Virus record (IMG/VR): IMGVR_UViG_3300020472_000040
Coordinates: 1 to 50,666 of that record
Direction: 5' to 3' (one strand)
From: a virus
DNA: 50,666 bases
Shown here: positions 15,282 through 21,895 of the stretch, piece by piece
Position numbering within the stretch: the first letter of the stretch is position 1
How the letters are laid out: every line of letters begins with the position of its first letter
Made by a program: the position numbers and the translations under genes
The notes under the pieces: model-generated
Told to the model about the DNA's origin: nothing
The model's input: the letters and a program-made list of their open reading frames with translations, nothing else
The model's database searches: none

Positions 15282-16694
15282 TTAGGCATTACTAACATTT
15301 TCAAATTGCCTTGCGATACTCCGACTAGGTGTTCCAAGTACATATCCATTAGTAATTAACCAACTCCAGAAATTAGGATATTCACACCTAACTTCTGGTT
15401 TCTTCATGTAGTGAACAAAGGCTTTATAGTTTAAACTTTGTTCTCTTATTGAAGTCTGTTTCAAATAATGTACCAATGCGTCAGTAAATTCTAAGGCTCT
15501 CATAAAACCATACTCCGATACATTACTCCTAAATATTCTTAATTCTACTGTATTTCTATTGCTTGTATTAACAGCTTGGTATCTATCGTCATTTAGATAC
15601 TGCCCATCTTTAACATTTTTGGGGTGAGATAAACACCAACGATTCATATTTCTTCCAGCAATATCTTCTATAAATCTCTTATTCTTTTTTTCATTAATGA
15701 ATACTAACATTTTACCAATTTCAAGAGGGGTTAATGCTTTTTTATTAATATGAATATGCAACCCTGCACAATTAGTATTCCAACCCTTAACATAGGTACT
15801 CCCATTTTCATCTGTCCAATAATTACTATTAAACATATCTGAAAATCTATCTTTTAAAAATTTATATGTACTCGGAGCAGTACATATCTCAAACCCACCA
15901 TTACCTTCTTCTAATGAGCCATCTCTTTTACATAAAAACCAATCGTTATAATCGGTTAGTGTTTCAGGAAACTCATCAGGCATTGAATTTCTAGCCATAA
16001 CCTCTAATTCTACACCATATAACAATGCCTTAGTAGTATTCAAATTAGTATCAATAGTTTCATCTTCTCGATACTTAACTCCAATTCGTTCTTCAACCCG
16101 TGTTGTATAATTCGAACAGTATCTCTCATGGTCATAACAACTATCTTCATCTTCATAATTTTCATCATATTCTTCTTCTCGGTATGCGTCAGCACAACTC
16201 CCACACACCTCGTATTCTGAATTATACTCATCATCTGGAAAAATTTCTTCACACCTATTACAAGTAAATACATCATCTTCAAACATATCATATAACAACC
16301 ATTGTTCAATGTTTCTATATAAGTCGTTGAGTTTACTGCCTAAGTCTAATTCACACCTTCTCGCTCCAAAATTATTATTAGAAACATCTAGTTCATCTAC
16401 ATTAATTTGATATGGTCTTACTTCATGGCATAATTGCATTAATTCATTTAGTATATTTTGATTATTAAAAAAACCTCTCTCAATTATATCTTGATACTCA
16501 ACTGATTCATATAAAAAATCTAAGTCTGTATCATTATGTACATAACACTTATATACTTTAATCAAATTATATAAATCTCTTCTTTGCTCTCGGCTATTTC
16601 TTTTCCATAGCTTTTTTATTAGTCTATCTCGATAATTAAAAACTTGATATTGGTATTCCTGAATATCTGTTTCTACATTTTCATAAGATGGCAT
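15282..16694 (-). CDS. Amidoligase (ATP-dependent COOH-NH2 ligase) with zinc ribbon
   Basis: This 470-residue protein has an N-terminal helical part and a treble-clef or zinc-ribbon region with C145, C148, C164 and C167 in an acidic context. The catalytic domain (about 222-410) has GVELEV (227-232), KRDGSL and GGFEICTAP (256-273), GLHIHI (311-316) and VELRIFRS (383-390). These are the conserved acids and basic residues of the phage amidoligase family related to glutamine synthetase. The enzyme should join a carboxylate to an amine using ATP; substrate unknown. It is paired with a class II amidotransferase and, more distantly, a GGCT-like gene. Confidence 0.86.
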   Translation of the reverse strand: MPSYENVETDIQEYQYQVFNYRDRLIKKLWKRNSREQRRDLYNLIKVYKCYVHNDTDLDFLYESVEYQDIIERGFFNNQNILNELMQLCHEVRPYQINVDELDVSNNNFGARRCELDLGSKLNDLYRNIEQWLLYDMFEDDVFTCNRCEEIFPDDEYNSEYEVCGSCADAYREEEYDENYEDEDSCYDHERYCSNYTTRVEERIGVKYREDETIDTNLNTTKALLYGVELEVMARNSMPDEFPETLTDYNDWFLCKRDGSLEEGNGGFEICTAPSTYKFLKDRFSDMFNSNYWTDENGSTYVKGWNTNCAGLHIHINKKALTPLEIGKMLVFINEKKNKRFIEDIAGRNMNRWCLSHPKNVKDGQYLNDDRYQAVNTSNRNTVELRIFRSNVSEYGFMRALEFTDALVHYLKQTSIREQSLNYKAFVHYMKKPEVRCEYPNFWSWLITNGYVLGTPSRSIARQFENVSNA

Positions 16695-16709
16695 TTTGTA
16701 CTCCTTCTG

Positions 16710-16889
16710 TTAGTCATTAATATAATTAGTAAATAGTTTACTACTAAATTTTTCATTGTCAAGATAAAAAATATCCATAGTGCTATTTATAAAATCTTGT
16801 AAATGAGATTCAGCAATATAGTTTCCTTTAACATCTTGTTTTAATTGCTTAAAACCCTTTGCGAATTTTATATAATCTTCTCTAGTCAT
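16710..16889 (-). CDS. Hypothetical protein (59 aa)
   Basis: The ATG at 16889 follows AAAGGGGAATAAAATT, a strong ribosome site. MTREDYIKFAKGFKQLKQDV start, mixed-charge helical protein. It lies 15 bases upstream of the amidoligase gene, so the two are probably co-translated. No family recognised. Confidence 0.65.
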   Translation of the reverse strand: MTREDYIKFAKGFKQLKQDVKGNYIAESHLQDFINSTMDIFYLDNEKFSSKLFTNYIND

Positions 16890-16906
16890 AATTTTATTCC
16901 CCTTTA

Positions 16907-17299
16907 TTACACTCTATATTTTTCTTCTATTGCTTTAGCTAACCAACCTTTAGCACAATTACTTCCACTAAGTGTTTCCCCACAACATAATTCTGCCTTT
17001 TCATCTGCCCATATCTTTTCTTTGTAATCAACATCAAAATATGTTTCTTTATAAATATAGTCTTTAAATTTATTTTCATTAAATCGTCTATTATCAACTT
17101 TAAATCTTTTAATCATATTTTCTACTATATAAAGAATAGTATCTTTTTTTACTATTCTCATCATATCTTTTTTGCTATATCCTAACTTGCCCGTTTTGAA
17201 TCGTAAGTCTTTACTCCCATACGAATCATAATTACTTTCATTAGATATTATATCACAAATTATATCTGCTAACATAATATAATGCTTTCCTTTCATCAT
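16907..17299 (-). CDS. Hypothetical protein with C-terminal Cys cluster (130 aa)
   Basis: A helical basic body ends in a short Cys segment (ELCCGETLSGSNCAKGWLA). The ribosome site AGAGGT lies before two adjacent ATG codons. It is upstream of the amidoligase operon genes and in the same direction. The Cys set could bind metal but no family is recognised. Confidence 0.62.
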   Translation of the reverse strand: MMKGKHYIMLADIICDIISNESNYDSYGSKDLRFKTGKLGYSKKDMMRIVKKDTILYIVENMIKRFKVDNRRFNENKFKDYIYKETYFDVDYKEKIWADEKAELCCGETLSGSNCAKGWLAKAIEEKYRV

Positions 17300-17316
17300 A
17301 ATTTTTTACCTCTTTA

Positions 17317-17466
17317 TTAATCTAATAATTTTAAAAAGCTATAAGCTATTCTTAATATGCCATAAGTACCAAGTATAAATGCCATAAAAGGATAGCCACT
17401 AATCGCAATCATTATACTACATAAAAATACTAATACAATGACTATTACATCAAATGCACTTTCCAT
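17317..17466 (-). CDS. Small two-span membrane protein (49 aa)
   Basis: The ATG at 17466 follows GAGGAG. It has two hydrophobic segments (FDVIVIVLVFLCSIMIAI and YPFMAFILGTYGILRIAY) split by SG. Too short for usual gene finding but well supported by its ribosome site and hydrophobic pattern. Function unknown. Confidence 0.66.
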   Translation of the reverse strand: MESAFDVIVIVLVFLCSIMIAISGYPFMAFILGTYGILRIAYSFLKLLD

Positions 17467-17471
17467 TTTTT

Positions 17472-17654
17472 TTACTCCTCTATTAAGTTATATACTATAT
17501 CTTCTAATTCCCCAATTTTATTATAAGTATCATAAATGCAATCAGGGTTATTTTTTTCAATACAATCTACTAATTCGCTATCTTCTAGTAAACTACGAGC
17601 AATTGCTAAATGCTCATGTAATTCTCTTATATACTCATTCATTGTTTTTTTCAT
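17472..17654 (-). CDS. Hypothetical acidic helical protein (60 aa)
   Basis: MKKTMNEYIRELHEHLAIAR start, acidic and helical, with Cys at CIEKNNPDC. AAAAGGA precedes the ATG. It sits five bases upstream of the small membrane protein gene. No family recognised. Confidence 0.6.
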   Translation of the reverse strand: MKKTMNEYIRELHEHLAIARSLLEDSELVDCIEKNNPDCIYDTYNKIGELEDIVYNLIEE

Positions 17655-17730
17655 TCCTTTTTAGTTATTAAAATTAATAGTTTTTTTTAGTCATATATTT
17701 TAGATATAAAAACTATCAAAAATTTTCTAA

Positions 17731-17750
17731 AATTCTTTTTTTTAAGAATT
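17731..17750 (-). terminator. Possible weak hairpin terminator
   Basis: AATTCTT and AAGAATT pair exactly around a six-T loop, in the gap after the basic protein gene. On the minus strand it is followed by an A/T-rich stretch without a clean U-tract, so it is only a weak candidate. Confidence 0.3.
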
Positions 17751-17797
17751 GCCTAAAAACATCTATGCGTATTATATCAGGTCTTTACTTTTTTTTC

Positions 17798-18025
17798 TTA
17801 TAACTTACCCAAGCTCCCACTTGTTTCATTTCTATAACTCATTCTATGAAAAACATAATTCGCACTTGCTCGGCTTGTCAATGCCTTGTATTCATTTATT
17901 GACTTTTTAAAATCATTGTTTTTTATAACTGTTTTAAATTTCATTCTTTGCTTTTTATCAGGTCTTTTCTTAAATGAAATAAATCTTTTATGATTTTTTC
18001 TAGTTATGTGAATTTTATTTTTCAT
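17798..18025 (-). CDS. Small highly basic protein (75 aa)
   Basis: Strongly Lys/Arg-rich (MKNKIHITRKNHKRFISFKK start, then RPDKKQRMKFKTVIKN). It is the first gene of the main leftward row after the control region. Charge and early place suggest nucleic-acid or ribosome binding, possibly host take-over; this is inference. No family recognised and no clear ribosome site is seen. Confidence 0.5.
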   Translation of the reverse strand: MKNKIHITRKNHKRFISFKKRPDKKQRMKFKTVIKNNDFKKSINEYKALTSRASANYVFHRMSYRNETSGSLGKL

Positions 18026-18255
18026 AATGATTAGAATATGCCATAATATTTAAAAAAATCTATATTAATTTTTATAATCTTTTTAAGTCATTGAAATTAA
18101 AAGAAACTTTTTATAATTTTTTTTCATATTTTATTTAAAAAATATAAGTTTATTCATTCGCTGTTTAACTTATTGATTTCATTAATGAATTATGAACACT
18201 TTTAATTGTGTGATATTTATGAAACACTTGTGATATTTATGCAACACTATAAACA
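18026..18255. other. Gene-poor, very AT-rich control region (left part)
   Basis: About 230 bases of very A+T-rich sequence with no supported gene. It holds long A/T runs and, at its right end, the iteron-like repeats at 18190-18248. A good place for a replication origin, by composition and position only. Confidence 0.5.
18190..18248 (+). repeat. Iteron-like tandem repeats
   Basis: Two adjacent 20-base units (18209-18228 and 18229-18248), TGTGATATTTATGAAACACT and the same with one change (A to C in GAAACACT). A third partial copy, TTATGAACACT, lies at 18190-18200. Such short tandem repeats in an AT-rich gap are typical of origin or protein-binding sites. Confidence 0.65.
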
Positions 18256-18295
18256 TAAAAAAGCCCACTACTAGAATTTGTTTTAGTAATGGGCT
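18256..18295 (-). terminator. Rho-independent terminator, leftward
   Basis: On the minus strand AGCCCATTACTA and TAGTAGTGGGCT form a 12-bp stem with one U-G pair, followed directly by TTTTTT. It lies just beyond the 46-residue gene and would end leftward transcripts from the control region. Confidence 0.85.
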
Positions 18296-18322
18296 AATTG
18301 TTATATATAATTATTGTATATA

Positions 18323-18463
18323 TTATTTAGAACTATATTCTATATCTATTAATTGTCTATTGTTTTTATCTATAATATATGTAGGTATTTTATTATTTAG
18401 TTTACAATATCCCGTATATAATTTGATAAATCTACCAAGTAATAATTTATTTTTAAAAGTCAT
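18323..18463 (-). CDS. Small basic protein in a one-gene mini-operon (46 aa)
   Basis: I chose the ATG at 18463, behind AAAAAAAGGAAAAATTA; upstream in-frame codons to 18532 have no ribosome site. It starts MTFKNKLLLGRFIKLYTGYC and is basic with a polar C-terminal half. It stands alone between a TTGACA box (18524-18529) and a strong terminator (18256-18295), so it is expressed independently, perhaps first after infection. No family recognised. Confidence 0.6.
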   Translation of the reverse strand: MTFKNKLLLGRFIKLYTGYCKLNNKIPTYIIDKNNRQLIDIEYSSK

Positions 18464-18501
18464 ATTAATTTTTCCTTTTTTTAAGTTTATATAATGATGC
18501 A

Positions 18502-18529
18502 AAATTAAACTATTAAAAAAGGTTGTCAA
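18502..18529 (-). promoter_or_regulatory. Possible promoter for the mini-operon
   Basis: Minus-strand TTGACA (18529-18524) is exact, but the best -10 at 16 bases is only TAATTT. Its place before a lone gene with a terminator supports it; the weak -10 argues against high strength. Confidence 0.4.
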
Positions 18530-18816
18530 CAATAAAAATAGATTAAATGTATATTAAATATATATCTAAAAAATATATCTATATAAATGCTGTAAATTAT
18601 TGATTAAATTAAAATATTAGTCAAATGAATAATATATAATATGTGTATGATTTTTGATATATGTATGTAAACTAGATATAAATTTTATACATAATTAGAG
18701 CTTGACTTTTAAAAATTCCATGATATTCTATCAATGGGTTAGAATATCTTAAATATATAGAATATAGGTCATAGATTCTGACATATCTATTGAGGCTAGG
18801 CAGGTTAGGGCGAGAG

Positions 18817-18831
18817 CCACCCCCACCCCCC
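18817..18831 (-). other. G-run tract (possible G-quadruplex) on the minus strand
   Basis: The minus strand reads GGGGGGTGGGGGTGG, striking in so AT-rich a genome. RNA from the promoter at 19055-19083 would contain it, and it could instead pair with the C5 runs encoded at 18903-18924. Confidence 0.45.
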
Positions 18832-18954
18832 ATACCCATATATAGCAATGTCATACAAAATTACTAGATAAAGGTGTTAACCAGTAGCTGAGCCACTTCA
18901 AAGGGGGTTGCAATGTATAGGGGGAATATTGGGAGAGACTTAAAATGTTAACCA

Positions 18955-18976
18955 GTACCTCGCCCATTGCGAGTAC
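18955..18976. other. Stable hairpin in control region
   Basis: CTCGC (18959-18963) and GCGAG (18969-18973) pair exactly around CCATT; GTA and TAC extend the stem with one bulged C. It is GC-rich and directly follows a TGTTAACCAG repeat. No U-tract on either side. Confidence 0.5.
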
Positions 18977-19054
18977 AAGGGTCGGGTGTGGTTTATCTTC
19001 ATAGATTATATAAGGTATGATAGGTATATAACCGCCCCCAGGGGGACTAATTAT

Positions 19055-19083
19055 ATTATACACCTAGTTATCGGTTTTGTCAA
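19055..19083 (-). promoter_or_regulatory. Exact sigma-70 promoter, leftward, of the divergent pair
   Basis: Minus-strand TTGACA (19083-19078), 17-base spacer, TATAAT (19060-19055). It points into the GC-rich non-coding stretch. Its spacer ends in ATAACTAGGTG, similar to the spacer of the rightward partner. Confidence 0.9.
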
Positions 19084-19106
19084 CAACAAAATTAATTATT
19101 TTTTAC

Positions 19107-19135
19107 TTGACAAAGTGTTAACTAGATGTTATAAT
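19107..19135 (+). promoter_or_regulatory. Exact sigma-70 promoter, rightward, for the terminase/late arm
   Basis: TTGACA (19107-19112), 17-base spacer with TGTTAACTAG, TGT before TATAAT (19130-19135). The first ATG of the late arm is only seven bases beyond the -10. Confidence 0.92.
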
Positions 19136-19142
19136 AGGGAGT

Positions 19143-19586
19143 ATGAGTTTTTTACAAACAACAGATAATCAAAAGAAAAGAAAACTAACTGATAAACAAG
19201 AAAAATTTCTAAGTGCCCTTGCTGGTGAAGCAAAAGGTGACGCTAGACAGGCTCTTGTAGTGGCAGGTTATGAACCTACATCTTACTATGCTGTACTTGA
19301 TTCCCTAAAGGAAGAGGTAGTAGATGTTGCAAATACTATATTAGCCCATAGTGCTCCAAAGGCGGCAGCCAAATTGGTGGATGTACTTGATAGTGATGCA
19401 CCAATTCCTCAAGTAGGTGCTAAGTTACAGGCGGCTCAGACTCTTTTGGATAGAGTCGGCATTAGCAAAAGAGAAAGAGTTGATGTTACTCATAATATGG
19501 GTGGTGGTATTTTTCTTTTACCTGATAAAGAAGAAATGATTATAGAAGCAAAGGATGCTGAATACGAAGAAGTAAAAAATGAATAA
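19143..19586 (+). CDS. terS: Terminase small subunit
   Basis: This 147-residue protein has an N-terminal helix-turn-helix-type region (LTDKQEKFLSALAGEAKGDA, then RQALVVAGYEPT). A helical oligomerisation part follows (ILAHSAPKAAAKLVDVLDSD, then QVGAKLQAAQTLLDRVGISK), and the tail is acidic. This is the usual layout of DNA-recognition subunits of packaging motors, and it lies just upstream of the large subunit. No other in-frame ATG occurs before residue 118, so the ATG beside the promoter is likely the true start, giving a leaderless or very short-leader message from that promoter. It may bind a packaging site in the adjacent control region. Confidence 0.85.
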   Translation: MSFLQTTDNQKKRKLTDKQEKFLSALAGEAKGDARQALVVAGYEPTSYYAVLDSLKEEVVDVANTILAHSAPKAAAKLVDVLDSDAPIPQVGAKLQAAQTLLDRVGISKRERVDVTHNMGGGIFLLPDKEEMIIEAKDAEYEEVKNE

Positions 19587-19857
19587 AGTTATTTATAAAA
19601 GAAAGACAAGTTCTACTATTCCTTTTGGTTATAAGCAATCGGAAAGCATGGAAGGATTTATGGAGCCAGTACCTGAACAACTCAGTGCTCTAGAAGAAGC
19701 AAAAGGACATATTATAAATGGTGCTTTATCTCTTCGTGGAGCAGCTGAACAACTTCAGTACAGAACAGGACGAAGTATCTCTGCTGTTGGTTTAAAGAAA
19801 ATAGTAGATAAGGAAAAGAAAAAAGAAAGAAGTTTATTATCAAAAAATATCTATTGA
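19579..19857 (+). CDS. Helix-turn-helix-like phage protein (92 aa)
   Basis: Overlaps the small terminase gene by eight bases. FGYKQSESMEGFMEPVPEQL is followed by LSLRGAAEQLQYRTGRSISA and VGLKKIVDKE, which fits a resolvase-type helix-turn-helix as found in small proteins next to terminases of marine phages. It may help DNA recognition for packaging; this is inferred from position. Confidence 0.65.
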   Translation: MNKVIYKRKTSSTIPFGYKQSESMEGFMEPVPEQLSALEEAKGHIINGALSLRGAAEQLQYRTGRSISAVGLKKIVDKEKKKERSLLSKNIY

Positions 19858-19870
19858 TTATTTATATTAT

Positions 19871-20065
19871 ATGGAAGAAGATTTTAAAATAAGAAGTGAA
19901 TTACTACGAAGAGCAAAAGAAAAAGAAAAAAGAAAACCATTTGATGAACATTGGACAGAAGAAGACAAACTTTGGGATATCAGTATGAAAGAATCTTTTA
20001 GACAAAGAGATGAAAGATTAAAAAGAAAAAATGGAAGAAGAGATAAAAAAGAAAAAACCAGGTAG
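19871..20065 (+). CDS. Small charged protein before terminase (64 aa)
   Basis: Almost wholly charged (EEDFKIRSELLRRAKEKEKR, then RERLK-type helix and KNGRRDKKEKTR at the end). It overlaps the start of the large terminase by 35 bases. No ribosome site is clear, and the composition is low-complexity, so it is less certain than its neighbours. Confidence 0.45.
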   Translation: MEEDFKIRSELLRRAKEKEKRKPFDEHWTEEDKLWDISMKESFRQRDERLKRKNGRRDKKEKTR

Positions 20066-21623
20066 ACCTAAAGGTTCTAAAAGTCCAAGGCATTTAACTC
20101 GTGAGCATCAAGCGAAACTTCAAGCTGCTAGAGAGTTAAAAGCTAAACGAAAAAAGATTGAAAGGTTAAGTGTTAAGCTTCATAAGGAAAAAGAAAAACT
20201 AAAAGATACTAAAGAAGCTTTAACTTCTCCTGTGTTAACTGAAAGCACTAAGGAGAACTTACCTACAAAGGTAAAAGATTTTATAGAAGAAAACAAAGAA
20301 TCGATTGTCTTTAAACCTAACAAAGGCCCACAGACAGATTTCTTAGCCGCACCAGAACAAGATGTGTTATATGGTGGAGCTGCAGGTGGTGGTAAATCTT
20401 ATGCAATGTTAGTTGACCCATTAAGATTTATGCATCGACCGAGTCATAGAGCATTATTACTTAGAAGGTCTATGCCAGAACTACGAGAGCTTATAGATAA
20501 ATCAAGAGAACTTTATCCAAAAGCTTTTCCTGGAGCAAAGTTTAGAGAAGTTGAAAAGATTTGGCGGTTTCCTTCTGGGGCATTACTTGAGTTTGGTTAT
20601 CTTGATAGAGACGCTGATGTGTACAGATATCAAGGACAAGCTTATAGTTGGATAGGAATTGACGAGTTAACTCAGTATCCAACTGAGTTTCCACTTCAGT
20701 ATTTGCAATCACGATTGAGGACAACTGACCCAGAAATTAAAACCTATATTCGGTGTACTGCAAACCCTGGAGGCGTTGGTGGCCATTGGGTAAAAAAGAG
20801 ATATCTTGACCCATCACCACCTAATGAAAGTTTTGAAGGTAACGACGGTTTAAGTCGTAAGTTTATTCCTGCAAGACTTGATGATAATCCGTATCTTGCT
20901 GAAGACGGTAGATACGAGCAGATGTTAGCATCACTACCTCCAGTACAAAGAAAACAATTAATGGAAGGTAACTGGGATGTTAGCGAAGGTGCAGCCTTTG
21001 CAGAGTTTGATGTAGAGAAACATATCATACCTCCATTTCAAATACCTTATCATTGGCAAAAGTATAAAGGTATTGATTATGGTTACGCTGCTGAGTCTTG
21101 TTGTGTGTGGGCAACCTTAGACCCTGAAGATGATACTCTTATTATTTATAGAGAACTTTATCAAAAAGGTTTAACAGGTGAAGACCTTGCTTCACTAATA
21201 ACTGAGATGGAACAAGAAGAGCGTAAAAGTATACAAGGTGTTCTTGATACTGCTGCTTGGAATAGAACAGGAACAACAGGTCCTACAGTTGGTGAAACTT
21301 TAGTAAGAGCTGGACATAAACTTAGACCAGCAGATAAAAATAGAATACAAGGTAAAATACAAATACACGAAAAATTAAAACCTAATAAAGAAACAGGAAG
21401 ACCAAGATTACAAATTATGTCTAACTGTGTAAATTTAATTAGAGAGTTACAAAGTATTCCATGTGACCCTAATAGACCAGAGGATGTTGATACAAAAGCA
21501 TCTGACCATGCATATGATGCATTAAGATATCTAATTATGTCTAGGCCAAGAATGCCTAGTGCATATAGAGAGATGGGCGACATAAAAAGATTTACTCCTT
21601 CAGACCCAACTTTTGGATATTAA
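20031..21623 (+). CDS. terL: Terminase large subunit (packaging ATPase-nuclease)
   Basis: This 530-residue protein drives DNA into the capsid and cuts concatemers. The ATPase has Walker A GGAAGGGKS (115-123), Walker B SWIGIDE (D211, E212) and the coupling motif CTANPGG (242-248). The RNase H-like nuclease has D349 (KGIDYGY), D406 (VLDTAAWN) and D492/D496 (SDHAYDALRYL). The N-terminus adds about 95 basic residues with KPGRPKGSKSPR, an AT-hook-like DNA-binding motif, then a coiled-coil stretch. Confidence 0.96.
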   Translation: MEEEIKKKKPGRPKGSKSPRHLTREHQAKLQAARELKAKRKKIERLSVKLHKEKEKLKDTKEALTSPVLTESTKENLPTKVKDFIEENKESIVFKPNKGPQTDFLAAPEQDVLYGGAAGGGKSYAMLVDPLRFMHRPSHRALLLRRSMPELRELIDKSRELYPKAFPGAKFREVEKIWRFPSGALLEFGYLDRDADVYRYQGQAYSWIGIDELTQYPTEFPLQYLQSRLRTTDPEIKTYIRCTANPGGVGGHWVKKRYLDPSPPNESFEGNDGLSRKFIPARLDDNPYLAEDGRYEQMLASLPPVQRKQLMEGNWDVSEGAAFAEFDVEKHIIPPFQIPYHWQKYKGIDYGYAAESCCVWATLDPEDDTLIIYRELYQKGLTGEDLASLITEMEQEERKSIQGVLDTAAWNRTGTTGPTVGETLVRAGHKLRPADKNRIQGKIQIHEKLKPNKETGRPRLQIMSNCVNLIRELQSIPCDPNRPEDVDTKASDHAYDALRYLIMSRPRMPSAYREMGDIKRFTPSDPTFGY

Positions 21624-21625
21624 AA

Positions 21626-21895
21626 ATGCCTACTTATACATTTAGAAATAAAAAAACAAAAGAAGTTTATGATGTGGTTATGTCATATGAAGAGTTATTA
21701 AAATATAGAAAGAAACGAAACATAGAACAAGTACTACAGCCTTATAAGGTATTTCGTTTAAATGATATGGGTGGACCAGAAGATAGTTTTAGAGAATGGT
21801 GTCGTCAATCTGTTGATGATATAGACACTAATAAATCAAATAATTTCAGACAATCAAAGAAGGAGTATCTATATTCAGATGTCAAAGATAAATAA
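21626..21895 (+). CDS. FmdB-like small phage protein lacking zinc Cys (89 aa)
   Basis: The start MPTYTFRNKKTKEVYDVVMS follows the FmdB zinc-ribbon pattern (MPTYxFxCxxCGxxFxxxMS), but the Cys pairs are replaced by Asn/Lys-Thr-Lys residues. Similar Cys-free versions are known in T4-like phages without known function. It lies between the terminase and a metallopeptidase-like gene. Confidence 0.65.
   Translation: MPTYTFRNKKTKEVYDVVMSYEELLKYRKKRNIEQVLQPYKVFRLNDMGGPEDSFREWCRQSVDDIDTNKSNNFRQSKKEYLYSDVKDK

Larger units (their letters stand above)
18875..19125 (+). repeat. TGTTAACCAG repeat family (operator-like)
   Basis: Copies at 18875-18884 and 18946-18955 are exact (extended as TTAACCAGTA); a third, TGTTAACTAG at 19116-19125, differs by one base and lies in the spacer of the terminase promoter. 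The core GTTAAC is a palindrome. Confidence 0.6.
18464..19142. other. Divergent control region with GC-rich structured stretch
   Basis: About 680 bases without a supported gene. The left third is very AT-rich. From about 18780 to 19046 the sequence contains C-runs (CC-A-C5-A-C6 at 18817-18831), G5 runs at 18903-18907 and 18920-18924, and CCCCCAGGGGG at 19035-19045, quite unlike the rest of the window. It also has a hairpin at 18955-18976 and repeats of TGTTAACCAG. At the right end lie two back-to-back exact promoters. It may hold an untranslated RNA, operators, a packaging site or an origin. Confidence 0.6.

Noticed and set aside
18672-19063. Two minus-strand open frames in the control region (Gly- and Pro-rich)
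   Set aside because: No ribosome sites, composition follows the G/C runs, and the one starting at 19063 begins upstream of the -10 of the only leftward promoter.
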